DNA from: an uncultured Granulosicoccus sp.
GTDB taxonomy: Bacteria > Pseudomonadota > Gammaproteobacteria > Granulosicoccales > Granulosicoccaceae
Reading direction: 5' to 3'
DNA: 64,000 bases
Assembly: GCA_947499955.1 (NCBI GenBank)
Contig: CANMQI010000009.1
Location: 62,001 to 126,000, forward strand
Below the pieces are notes generated by a model, which saw nothing but the letters and a program-made list of their open reading frames with translations, was not told the origin of the DNA and ran no database searches. The translations under genes were made by a program, and so were the position numbers. Below are positions 1-7,904 of this stretch, one piece after another. Each line of letters starts with the position of its first letter. The first letter of the stretch is position 1.

Positions 1-164
1 TGCGCTCATGAAATGCGTCCTGGCCTTGACGACATGGAGAAGTCCGTAGGCGTGGGGCTGGTCAAATTACAAGAAGAGGAACCGCCGGACAGCGTCACTG
101 GCTGGTCGATTCGGGCTGAACAGGTCATAGAAGCTGGCGTTTTGATCATCATGGACAAGCGTGT

Positions 165-1223
165 TCAGGCCGGCAAATGGGCCGGAATATTGTCAATGAC
201 AATCTTTGTGAATTCATCAGTGTCGAGTTTACCGCCCAAATCGCGTGTGCTGTGACCATTTTCGATACATCCCAGCAAACTCAGGCGCAGGGCATGACCC
301 AGATCATAACGATTGACGTGATCAAGCAGCATACCGAAGGCCAGCAGAACGGCTGACGGGTTTGCCAGATTCTTGCCGGCGATATCAGGAGCGGTGCCAC
401 CGGCCGGGTCGAACATGGCGATGTCCACATCGTTGTTTTCGTCGAACGAGTAGTTGCCGCTGGCACCGGTTCCCAGGCTACCCACCAGGCCAGAGGCCAT
501 GTCGGAGAGAAAGTCACCGTATTCGTTGAGTACCAGTACCACCTCGAAAGCCGATGGATTGAGAATGATCTTGGCCAGCAGCGCATCAAACAGTTCGACG
601 TTGTGTTCCACGTCCTGATACTGCTCATGCACCTTCGACACGACGGATTCGAACAGACCATCGGTAACGCGTTGAATGGTGTGCTTGGACGAACTGGTCA
701 TGGAATAGTGGCTGCCGCCGTAAGTCATGCCCTTTGTCCGAGCAAGCTCGAAGGCGAACTTGGCAGCCTGCTCGCAGGGTCTGCGTTCCACCATGCGCAA
801 GGAGACAGCGGCATCCTTGCCGATCAGCTGACCCGGATCGTCATAGGTACCACCGGTGGCGATACGCACGATATGCAGATTCACATCCTCCTTGAAATTC
901 GTGTGAATGCCCTTGATGGAGATGGCCGGCCGGTAGATGACGCTGAAATCGCAGCGGCGGCGTATCAATGCGTTGGGACTGACCTTTCGAGTAACGGTAG
1001 GATATTTCACTGCCAGCTTGGTCAGGCGCATCGAGGCTTCTGCCTCGTCGATGACATCGTCACCGCGTGCTTCACGATTGCCCAGTGACCAGTCTACCTG
1101 GTGGAAGAAGAAATCGACGGGCAAGGCATCCGCTACCGCATGTACCGACTCTGCCAGCTCGGGACCGATTCCGTCGCCCAGCAACTCGGTTATCTGGATG
1201 GTTCCCACGTCATTCTTCTTCAT
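165..1223 (-). CDS. Divergent isocitrate/isopropylmalate dehydrogenase-family protein
   Basis: A 352-residue beta-decarboxylating dehydrogenase-family protein. It opens with the family motif LLGDGIGPEL and has the C-terminal pattern NEYGDFLSDMASGLVGSLG followed by GTAPDIAGKNLANPSA. Members oxidise a 2-hydroxyacid such as isocitrate, isopropylmalate or tartrate with NAD(P) and a divalent metal in the cytoplasm. Several usually conserved positions differ: the HK-N lysine block reads SSSKHTIQRVTDG, the FEPVHGSAPDIAG box reads FDPAGGTAPDIAG, and the substrate arginine segment reads NALIRRRCDF. Substrate is therefore not assigned. Longer in-frame starts exist, but MKKNDVG at 1223 begins just before the fold and overlaps the end of the upstream gene by 14 bases, which suggests coupling. 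Confidence 0.8.
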   Translation of the reverse strand: MKKNDVGTIQITELLGDGIGPELAESVHAVADALPVDFFFHQVDWSLGNREARGDDVIDEAEASMRLTKLAVKYPTVTRKVSPNALIRRRCDFSVIYRPAISIKGIHTNFKEDVNLHIVRIATGGTYDDPGQLIGKDAAVSLRMVERRPCEQAAKFAFELARTKGMTYGGSHYSMTSSSKHTIQRVTDGLFESVVSKVHEQYQDVEHNVELFDALLAKIILNPSAFEVVLVLNEYGDFLSDMASGLVGSLGTGASGNYSFDENNDVDIAMFDPAGGTAPDIAGKNLANPSAVLLAFGMLLDHVNRYDLGHALRLSLLGCIENGHSTRDLGGKLDTDEFTKIVIDNIPAHLPA

Positions 1224-1800
1224 CGTCCTCACCGTCCTCAGAGTATGAATCGTGATCGTCGGCCAAGCCGTAGCGTTCCGGATTGGCCCAGTAACGGGCA
1301 TTGAGCCAGTCGGGCACCTGCTTGTACTCGCTAAGGCAGTACTCGAACAGACGTATCGACCCCTGATCCTCGAGCTGGAGTTTCCTGAAGCCAAATGCGA
1401 AAAAAGCCGCATCATCCGGCTCCTTGCTCTCCACACTGATGATCAGCCTTTCCGGGAAACGCCTGACGGCCTGTCCCAGCATCGCGGCCAGTTCGGAGTC
1501 ACTCGCCGTGGCATTGTGCGACTCGAACCGCATCAGCGCAATACGGTGTCCCGAAGTCTCGCCCGTGTTGCCTTCATCGGCCTCCGGCAAGGAGTCCAGG
1601 CACTGTTCCATGGAACCGAAGAACAGGCTTTGAAGCGGAGACTCGGCAGAGTGCTCCTGCCACCAGCGAGCACCCGGCGGCTGTCCGACGATGACAACAC
1701 TGGAAGGCTTTGCCGCGAGTACATATTGCCCCAGCTGCTCCTCGAACCCGTCTGACGGGCGGTCAGTCGGAATGCCCGACGGGCTGTCTTCTGTATTCAC
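1210..1800 (-). CDS. Conserved hypothetical protein (possibly DUF6231)
   Basis: A 196-residue soluble protein with no signal peptide or membrane segment. It resembles short uncharacterised proteins annotated as DUF6231 in pseudomonads; this is from memory of the family and was not checked. Features are VVIVG near residue 38, a central RIALMRFE segment and a very acidic tail (SEDGEDDEEE). The fold suggests a degenerate Rossmann-type methyltransferase-like domain, but no cofactor motif is visible. It lies between the DUF1244 gene and the dehydrogenase-family gene on the same strand and overlaps the latter by 14 bases, so the three may be co-transcribed. Confidence 0.7.
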   Translation of the reverse strand: MNTEDSPSGIPTDRPSDGFEEQLGQYVLAAKPSSVVIVGQPPGARWWQEHSAESPLQSLFFGSMEQCLDSLPEADEGNTGETSGHRIALMRFESHNATASDSELAAMLGQAVRRFPERLIISVESKEPDDAAFFAFGFRKLQLEDQGSIRLFEYCLSEYKQVPDWLNARYWANPERYGLADDHDSYSEDGEDDEEE

Positions 1801-1845
1801 CGTTGTCTCCGAATCCTGTCGTTGAACCGTTGAAGCAATTGACGA

Positions 1846-2154
1846 TTAACCGTGTGTCGCCTTGTAGGCGGCCTTCTGCTCCGGCGTCGCTTCAGTCTGA
1901 AACTGATCTTTCCACTGACTATAGGGCATACCATAGACGCGTTCGCGCGCATCCTCGTAGTCAAGGGTAAGGTCTCTTTCGGCAGCGGCTGCCACATAAT
2001 ATTTCGACAGGCAATTACGACAGAAGCCGGCCAGGTTCATCATGTCGATGTTCTGGACATCGGTACGCTCCTGCAGGTGCGCCACCAGCGTGCGAAATGC
2101 AGCGGCCTCCAGCTCGAGCTGAGTCTGCTCATCCAGTGACTTGATCGTCGTCAT
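1846..2154 (-). CDS. DUF1244 family protein
   Basis: A 102-residue protein carrying the DUF1244 signature: EAAAFRTLVAHLQERTDVQN followed directly by IDMMNLAGFCRNCLSKYY. This is a small cytoplasmic helical family, conserved through proteobacteria, with no assigned reaction. The FCRNCLSKY segment holds two conserved cysteines. It is the first gene of the minus-strand group, reading away from the DUF3301 gene across a 73-base gap that must carry both promoters. Length matches the family. Confidence 0.9.
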   Translation of the reverse strand: MTTIKSLDEQTQLELEAAAFRTLVAHLQERTDVQNIDMMNLAGFCRNCLSKYYVAAAAERDLTLDYEDARERVYGMPYSQWKDQFQTEATPEQKAAYKATHG

Positions 2155-2227
2155 TTGTCTTACACCCCGTGAATTCGACCCTAGTATAAGGATTGAAGTT
2201 GAACTCTGTCACTGAACTGATCAAACC

Positions 2228-2575
2228 ATGACTGGAAATCCACTGTTGGACCTGCTCGTTCTGGCGATTCCTGCTGCATTGGCCGCATTGTGGTGGACCG
2301 GATCGCGTGCCCACGAACTGGCCATCGGGCATGCTCGCCAGGCCTGTCAGCAACGGCAGCTGCAGTTTCTCGATCAGAGCGTCGCCCTGAGCCGCATGCG
2401 ACCGGGCCGCACCCGCCGCGGATCCGGCTGTTTCAAGCGCGAATACCGTTTCGAATTTACTTCAGCCGGTGAATTTCGGGACGAAGCCAGTGTCACAATG
2501 CTGGGTCATACATTGCTTAACGTCTGGTTCCCGTATACAAGAGACAGTGAAGGCAATCGTATCTACGTGCATTGA
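2228..2575 (+). CDS. DUF3301 family membrane-anchored protein
   Basis: A 115-residue protein with one N-terminal membrane segment (about residues 5-24) and the family core QLQFLDQSVALSRMR followed by a basic stretch and a KREYRFEFTS block. This matches DUF3301, a small gammaproteobacterial family of unknown role; the anchor plus basic cytoplasmic domain is the usual architecture. It is divergent from the DUF1244 gene and ends 54 bases before the SEC-C protein. Confidence 0.85.
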   Translation: MTGNPLLDLLVLAIPAALAALWWTGSRAHELAIGHARQACQQRQLQFLDQSVALSRMRPGRTRRGSGCFKREYRFEFTSAGEFRDEASVTMLGHTLLNVWFPYTRDSEGNRIYVH

Positions 2576-2629
2576 TCGCCGAGGATTGCGCTAAAATGCT
2601 GTTTTGATTGACACAACCAAGGTAACCGA

Positions 2630-3124
2630 ATGACCCAATGCCCCTGTGGCTCAGGCCGCGAACTCGCTCAATGCTGCCAGCCCATCATCAACGGTGAGGA
2701 GAAGGCCGAACGCGCCGAAGCACTGATCCGGGCGCGTTACACCGCCCACACGCTCGGCGCCATGGAATTCATCCTGGCAACCCACCACCCGTCTACCCGC
2801 TCGGATATCGACGAGGCCGCAACTGCCCGTTGGGCACGCGAGTCGCAATGGCTCGGCCTGGAGATTCTCTCGGTGGAAGGTGGCGAGACCGAGGACAGCA
2901 GCGCCCGTATCGAATTCATCGCACGCTACAGAGATGCGGCGCGTCGCCGACATACTCATCATGAGCGTGGAGTCTTCGAGAAGTATCACGGACAATGGTA
3001 TTTCCGCGATGCCGAGGTTCCCGATGTCAATCAGTTCAGACGCGAGGCGCCCAAGCAGGGACGCAACGAGCTGTGCGCCTGCGGTAGCGGCAAGAAGTAC
3101 AAGAAATGTTGCGCAACCACCTGA
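2630..3124 (+). CDS. ychJ: YchJ family protein with two SEC-C zinc motifs
   Basis: A 164-residue YchJ/UPF0225 protein. SEC-C motifs sit at both ends: CPCGSGRELAQCC at residues 4-16 and CACGSGKKYKKCC near the C terminus; each should bind one zinc. The middle is an NTF2-like domain with ALIRARYTAHTLGAMEFI and a conserved WYFRD. The family is widespread and cytoplasmic; its molecular role is not settled. It precedes fadD on the same strand by 28 bases, so the two could be co-transcribed. Confidence 0.92.
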   Translation: MTQCPCGSGRELAQCCQPIINGEEKAERAEALIRARYTAHTLGAMEFILATHHPSTRSDIDEAATARWARESQWLGLEILSVEGGETEDSSARIEFIARYRDAARRRHTHHERGVFEKYHGQWYFRDAEVPDVNQFRREAPKQGRNELCACGSGKKYKKCCATT

Positions 3125-3152
3125 CATAACCATCAACTGAGGAGGAATGAGC

Positions 3153-4817
3153 ATGGACAAGCCATGGCTGAAGTCATACCCGCCGGGCGTGCCGGAAGAA
3201 ATTGATACCCATGCCTATTCCTCCGTGGTGGAGGTCTTTACCGAGTCCACCGGTAAATTCCCTGATCGGCCTGCGTTCCAGAACATGGGCAAGATCATCA
3301 CCTACCGCGAGCTCGACCAGCTGACCCAGCAGTTCGCCTCCTGGTGTCAGCACGAGGCGGGGCTGAAGAAGGGCGATCGTATCGCCATCATGATGCCCAA
3401 CCTGCTGCAATACCCCGTGGCCGTGTTCGGGGCCCTGCGCGCCGGACTCGTGGTCGTCAACACCAACCCGCTGTACACCGATCGCGAGCTGGAACATCAG
3501 TTGAAGGATTCCGGTGCCAAGGCCATTGTGGTGGTGGAAGCCTTTGCCGATACGGTAGCCGATGTCATTGCCAGGACACAGGTGGAACATGTGATCGTCA
3601 CGCGCTTTGGTGACATGCTGGGCTTCCCCAAGTCAATGCTCGTCAATTTCGTCATCAAGTACGTGAAGAAGATGGCTCCCCACTATTCCCTGCCGGGCGC
3701 TCATTCGATGAAGGACGTGCTGAGCAAGGGTGCCACCCTGCCCGCCGCCGAGGCCGACCTGAAGCAGGAAGACCTGGCGTTTCTGCAATATACCGGCGGC
3801 ACCACCGGTGTTGCCAAGGGTGCCATGCTGACGCACCGCAACATGGTCTGCAATATTCAACAGGCCTGGACCTGGATTCTGGCCGCCAAGCCCAATGAAG
3901 GCCATGAAGTCATCATCACGGCACTTCCGCTCTATCATATCTTCGCGCTGACCGCGAACTGCCTGACCTACATGAAGCTGGGCGCCTTGAACGTGCTGAT
4001 CACCAATCCGCGTGACATGCCGGGCTTCGTCAAGGAGCTGAGCAAGGTGAAGTTCACCGCCTTCACCGGCGTCAATACCCTGTTCAACGCACTGATGAAC
4101 ACCCCCGGCTTCGACAAGATCGATTTTTCTCACCTGCGCCTGACACTCGGTGGCGGCATGGCCGTGCAGAAATCGGTTGCCGACCGCTGGAAATCCATCA
4201 CGGGCGTTACCCTGCTCGAAGCCTATGGTTTGACAGAAACCAGCCCGGCGGCCTGCATCAACCCGATCGATCTGGAGGCCTACAACGATTCCATCGGTCT
4301 GCCCCTGTCCTCGACCGACGCCTCCATCCGTGACCCGGATAACAACCCCCTGCCTGCCGGCGAGACCGGCGAGCTCTGCATCCGGGGCCCTCAGGTGATG
4401 AAAGGGTACTGGAATCGTCCCGATGATACGGCGGGTGCCATCGACAGCGAAGGCTGGTTGCATACCGGCGATGTTGCGATAATGAACGAAAACGGTTTTT
4501 TCAAGATCGTCGATCGCCTCAAGGACATGATTCTGGTGTCCGGATTCAACGTCTACCCCAACGAGATCGAAAGTGTGCTGGCAAGTCACCCTGGCGTACT
4601 GGAAGTCGGTGCCATCGGCATCCCCGACGAGCATTCAGGGGAAGTGGTGAAAGTGGTCATCGTCAAGAAGGACCCTGCTCTGAGCGAGGCAGACGTCAAG
4701 GCCTATTGCAAGGAAGAGCTGACAGGATACAAGCGGCCCAAGATCATCCAGTTCGTGGACGAACTGCCGAAGACGAACGTCGGCAAGATCCTGCGACGCG
4801 AGCTCCGCGAACTCTAA
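3153..4817 (+). CDS. fadD: Long-chain fatty acid-CoA ligase FadD
   Basis: A 554-residue acyl-CoA synthetase that activates long-chain fatty acids with ATP and CoA at the inner membrane, feeding beta-oxidation or phospholipid synthesis. It aligns along its length with E. coli FadD: MMPNLLQYPVA, the P-loop-like YTGGTTGVAKGAM, ALPLYHIFALT, the adenylation motif YGLTET, GWLHTGD, the FadD signature DRLKDMILVSGFNVYPNEIE, and a C-terminal PKTNVGKILRRELREL. An AGGAGG site lies at 3140-3145. That leaves 1 base to the ATG at 3147 and 7 bases to the ATG at 3153, so the latter (MDKPWLKSYP) is chosen. It is followed immediately by a tandem repeat. Confidence 0.97.
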   Translation: MDKPWLKSYPPGVPEEIDTHAYSSVVEVFTESTGKFPDRPAFQNMGKIITYRELDQLTQQFASWCQHEAGLKKGDRIAIMMPNLLQYPVAVFGALRAGLVVVNTNPLYTDRELEHQLKDSGAKAIVVVEAFADTVADVIARTQVEHVIVTRFGDMLGFPKSMLVNFVIKYVKKMAPHYSLPGAHSMKDVLSKGATLPAAEADLKQEDLAFLQYTGGTTGVAKGAMLTHRNMVCNIQQAWTWILAAKPNEGHEVIITALPLYHIFALTANCLTYMKLGALNVLITNPRDMPGFVKELSKVKFTAFTGVNTLFNALMNTPGFDKIDFSHLRLTLGGGMAVQKSVADRWKSITGVTLLEAYGLTETSPAACINPIDLEAYNDSIGLPLSSTDASIRDPDNNPLPAGETGELCIRGPQVMKGYWNRPDDTAGAIDSEGWLHTGDVAIMNENGFFKIVDRLKDMILVSGFNVYPNEIESVLASHPGVLEVGAIGIPDEHSGEVVKVVIVKKDPALSEADVKAYCKEELTGYKRPKIIQFVDELPKTNVGKILRRELREL

Positions 4818-4834
4818 GCGGGCCGTACAGGACG

Positions 4835-4922
4835 ACTGGCGCAGTGCAACTGGCGCAGTGCAGCTGGCGCAGTGCAGCTGGCGCAGTGCAACTGGCGCAG
4901 TGCAACTGGCGCAGTGCAACTG
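4835..4922. repeat. 14-bp tandem repeat downstream of fadD
   Basis: Six complete head-to-tail copies of a 14-base unit, (a/g)ctggcgcagtgca, run from 4835 to 4918 and a partial seventh copy follows. The only variation is a/g at the first position in copies 3 and 4. The array starts 17 bases after the fadD stop. Because 14 is not a multiple of 3 it is unlikely to be coding. Each unit contains tgcgccagt/actggcgca-type self-complementary bases, so the transcript could fold. Confidence 0.95.
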
Positions 4923-5026
4923 CGCCAACGGGCTGTGCGACCGTAATCAGCAGACCGCGCAGACCCTTGCTCCCCCTTCCGACCGGCATTGACAAAGAGG
5001 CCGGTCGGGCAACTCTGTCACGCCAC

Positions 5027-5602
5027 TCAGTGCCGGTGACGCACGATATCCAGCGGCGCCCCCGGGCGACTGAAGATATCCGCTGAATAGACCCGGCGAT
5101 CGCGTTGATCACGCATTTCGTAGTAGCGGGTCAGCGTCTCGACCACCACCGGAAAGGCAAGCTCATTCCAGGGAATCTCCGACTGATCGAACAGCCGGAC
5201 CTCCAGCGTTTCCTCATTGGCCTCGGCAAATCCGTCACGCAGCTGCCCGAAGAACATCAGATACACCTGGCTGATGCGTGGCAGGTTGTAGACAGAGAAC
5301 AATCGCAGCTCGTCACATCGAGCCGTAGCCTCTTCATAGGCTTCTCTGGCGGCGCCCTCTATCGTGCTCTCACCGTTCTCCATGAAACCGGCAGGCAAGG
5401 TCCAGTAACCATGCCGCGGCTCGATGGCCCGCTTGCACAGCAAGACCTTGCCCTGCCATTCAAGCAGGCAGCCCACGACATTCTTCGGGTTCTCGTAATG
5501 AATGTGATCGCACACCGTACACACCATGCGTGGGCGGTTGTCACCGGCCGGTACCTGAGCCGCGGCGGCATTGCCGCACTGCATGCAGAAGCTCTCACTC
5601 AT
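5027..5602 (-). CDS. Nudix hydrolase with N-terminal zinc ribbon
   Basis: A 191-residue Nudix protein that would cleave a nucleoside diphosphate linked to another moiety, using Mg2+. An N-terminal zinc ribbon is formed by CMQC and CTVC (residues 6-31). The Nudix box is seen in GFMENGESTIEGAAREAYEE followed by ATAR; the last glycine of the consensus is alanine, common in this subgroup. LPAGF precedes the box. The layout is that of the NudC-like and short zinc-ribbon Nudix proteins; the substrate is unknown. Its start overlaps the stop of the upstream thioesterase gene by 8 bases, so they form one operon. Confidence 0.9.
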   Translation of the reverse strand: MSESFCMQCGNAAAAQVPAGDNRPRMVCTVCDHIHYENPKNVVGCLLEWQGKVLLCKRAIEPRHGYWTLPAGFMENGESTIEGAAREAYEEATARCDELRLFSVYNLPRISQVYLMFFGQLRDGFAEANEETLEVRLFDQSEIPWNELAFPVVVETLTRYYEMRDQRDRRVYSADIFSRPGAPLDIVRHRH

Positions 5603-6050
5603 CGGACTGGCTCTCGATCTGCGTCAACATTTCCCGGACAGACTCCGGCATGGCAACGGATTTGCCTGCCGTCGTATCCACCCACACGATGCGCGAACTG
5701 CCACGGGTATACAGCACATCATCCACGGTCAGTGTGTAGGTGCTGGTGAACGAGCTTCTGCCCGGTGAGTGCCCACCCATGCGAACGGTGACATGCATGG
5801 GATAGACGACCGGCTTCAGGTACTCGGCATGGTTGTCCACGATCAGAATGCCTTCGCTGCCGCTGTCCAACGGCGCAAAGCCACTACTCAGATACCACTC
5901 CAGACGAATCTGTTCGAAATAGCGAAAGTACACGGTATTGTTGACATGCCCAAGGGCATCCATGTCTCCCCAGCGGATGGGGAAATCGTTCTGATAAAGC
6001 AATCTGCCTTCGGGCAACAGAGCAGGACTGACAGCGGCATTGACTGACAT
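5595..6050 (-). CDS. Acyl-CoA thioesterase (4HBT hotdog family)
   Basis: A 151-residue hotdog-fold thioesterase of the YbgC/FadM type that would hydrolyse acyl-CoA thioesters in the cytoplasm. The family active-site region is clear: IRWGDMDALGHVNNTVYFRYFE, shown here as RWGDMDALGHVNN, with the catalytic aspartate in WGDMD, followed by a beta-rich C-terminal half (AEYLKPVVY, SSFTSTYTL). Substrate chain length cannot be read. It is the first gene of a two-gene unit with the Nudix hydrolase. The gap to the GGDEF-EAL gene is 56 bases. Confidence 0.9.
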   Translation of the reverse strand: MSVNAAVSPALLPEGRLLYQNDFPIRWGDMDALGHVNNTVYFRYFEQIRLEWYLSSGFAPLDSGSEGILIVDNHAEYLKPVVYPMHVTVRMGGHSPGRSSFTSTYTLTVDDVLYTRGSSRIVWVDTTAGKSVAMPESVREMLTQIESQSDE

Positions 6051-6106
6051 GAGGGGCCGGATGGTTCAGATGGACCTGCAGTTTACTGGATTGCCGCGAC
6101 TTCGTA

Positions 6107-7777
6107 TCAGCGACCGTTGGCCACCAACCGAGGCAGGTGTGCGGCGGCCAGGGGACGCACGACGCTTTCGATCTGCCCGTCCGGCACACTGCACAGCGCC
6201 AGCGCGTACTCGAATGGCATCGGCCGGCCCAGCAGGAAGCCCTGAGCCTCATCACAGCCCTCCAGTTGCAGATAATCGAACTGCTCGGCAGACTCCACCC
6301 CTTCAGCCGTTGCGATCATCCCGAGGCTGTGGCCCATGGCCAGAATCGCTCTGACGATGGCGGCATCCTCACTACCGACAACCAGTTGGCTGACAAAGGA
6401 ACGATCGATCTTGATCTTGTCGAAGGGGAATCGCTTCAGATAGCTCAGGCTGGAATAGCCGGTACCGAAATCATCCATGGAGATGCGCACGCCCAAGGCC
6501 TTCAGCTCGACCAGCATTGCCAGCGCCGTATCGGCATCCTCGATCAGCACCCCTTCGGTTATCTCCAGCTCCAGACGCTCCGGCGGCAAGCCGGTACGCT
6601 TGATGATGGCGGCGATCTTGGACGGCAACTCCGGGTCGCGGAACTGAATCGGGGACAGGTTCACGGCGATCTTGCGATCCCCTGCCCAGCACAGGGCATC
6701 CTTGCAGGCCTGTTCCAGCACCCATTCGCCGATACCCATGATCAACCCTGTCTCTTCTGCCAGGGGGATGAAATCAGCCGGTGAGACAAAGCCATGATCT
6801 GCATGCTGCCAACGCAACAAGGCTTCGAAGCCGAGCAATCGCTGATCGGTCACATTGAACAGTGGCTGATAGTGAAGCGCGAGCGAGCCCTTGTCGATCG
6901 CTGCGCGAAGGTCCTGCTCCATTCGCTGCCGTAACTGCAACTGCAGGTCCATCTCGGCCTCGTAGAAGCGATATACCGAACCACCCGCGATCTTGGCACG
7001 ATCCAGTGCCACATTGGCCCTCTGCAGCAACTTCTCGCAATCTCGACAATCGGGCGATGAGATGACGATGCCGATGCTGATCGACATCGGGATCCGATGC
7101 TCACCAACCTGCATGGGATTGACGGTTGAGGCAATCAGGCGCTTGGCCAGCGACACCGCACCTTCGTGGTTATCCAGTCCGGGCTGAATGATCAGAAATT
7201 CATCTGCCCCCATTCGCAGCAGGGTATCCATGTCACGGACCACCCCTATCAGCCTGTCGGCCATCACGCGCAACAGCGCATCACCGACGTCCTGGCCAAA
7301 CACATCATTGACCTGCTTGAAGCGATCCAGGTCCAGCGCAATGACCGCCACCTGCCTCCCTTCTCTGACACCGCGCGACAATTCCTGCTCCAGCCGGCGC
7401 TTCCACACCTGTCGACCCGGCAGATCGGTCACGGCATCATGCACTACGGCTTCCTGCACGATCTCGACAACCGGCTGCGCGGCGACCGATGCCATGCGGG
7501 ACTGCAGCACATACAGGCGACGAACCAGAAAACCCAGTGAACCCAGCAACAGCACGATGAGGAAAGAAGCACCTTCAAGCCAGGCAATCGAGGCATGCTG
7601 CTCGAGCAGCACCTGCAGATGAGTGGCCAGAGCGAACTTGACGCTGAGCAAGGTGCCGACGCCCACGAACAGCAGCAGCGCCAGCACATCGTTGCGCAAT
7701 CGCGGATCGATGACTCGCCGCGCAGACCGACGGCCAACCTCCGGCTGGACACCTTGTTGCTCCTGATTGTTCGACAT
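6107..7777 (-). CDS. Membrane GGDEF-EAL cyclic-di-GMP protein
   Basis: A 556-residue inner-membrane protein acting on cyclic-di-GMP. Two membrane segments lie in the first 90 residues (about 30-50 and 65-85). A GGDEF domain follows (about 110-275), with the signature degenerated to GADEF in RMGADEFLII. An EAL domain (about 290-535) retains EALLRW, NLSPIQF, LEITEGVL, DDFGTGYSSLSYL, KIKIDRSFV and AEGVE. The EAL domain therefore has all the usual metal and general-base positions and should be a phosphodiesterase. The GGDEF half may be weak or may only sense GTP. There is no periplasmic sensor domain of note. Confidence 0.93.
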   Translation of the reverse strand: MSNNQEQQGVQPEVGRRSARRVIDPRLRNDVLALLLFVGVGTLLSVKFALATHLQVLLEQHASIAWLEGASFLIVLLLGSLGFLVRRLYVLQSRMASVAAQPVVEIVQEAVVHDAVTDLPGRQVWKRRLEQELSRGVREGRQVAVIALDLDRFKQVNDVFGQDVGDALLRVMADRLIGVVRDMDTLLRMGADEFLIIQPGLDNHEGAVSLAKRLIASTVNPMQVGEHRIPMSISIGIVISSPDCRDCEKLLQRANVALDRAKIAGGSVYRFYEAEMDLQLQLRQRMEQDLRAAIDKGSLALHYQPLFNVTDQRLLGFEALLRWQHADHGFVSPADFIPLAEETGLIMGIGEWVLEQACKDALCWAGDRKIAVNLSPIQFRDPELPSKIAAIIKRTGLPPERLELEITEGVLIEDADTALAMLVELKALGVRISMDDFGTGYSSLSYLKRFPFDKIKIDRSFVSQLVVGSEDAAIVRAILAMGHSLGMIATAEGVESAEQFDYLQLEGCDEAQGFLLGRPMPFEYALALCSVPDGQIESVVRPLAAAHLPRLVANGR

Positions 7778-7904
7778 CGTGGGTCACTTCAATGCTTGTA
7801 TGAGAAGGTTTGCGCCTGAAGCCCCCTGAACCTTTACCTCTCAGCCACCTAAATTTCCCGGCACGACACCAAACCCTTCATTGGCACGCAAACTTGCCAC
7901 ACGC

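Noticed and set aside
1-164. Minus-strand fragment ending near the window start
   Set aside because: A short frame reading DDQNASFYDLF looks protein-like, but it has no start codon and ends after about 28 codons, so it cannot be supported.
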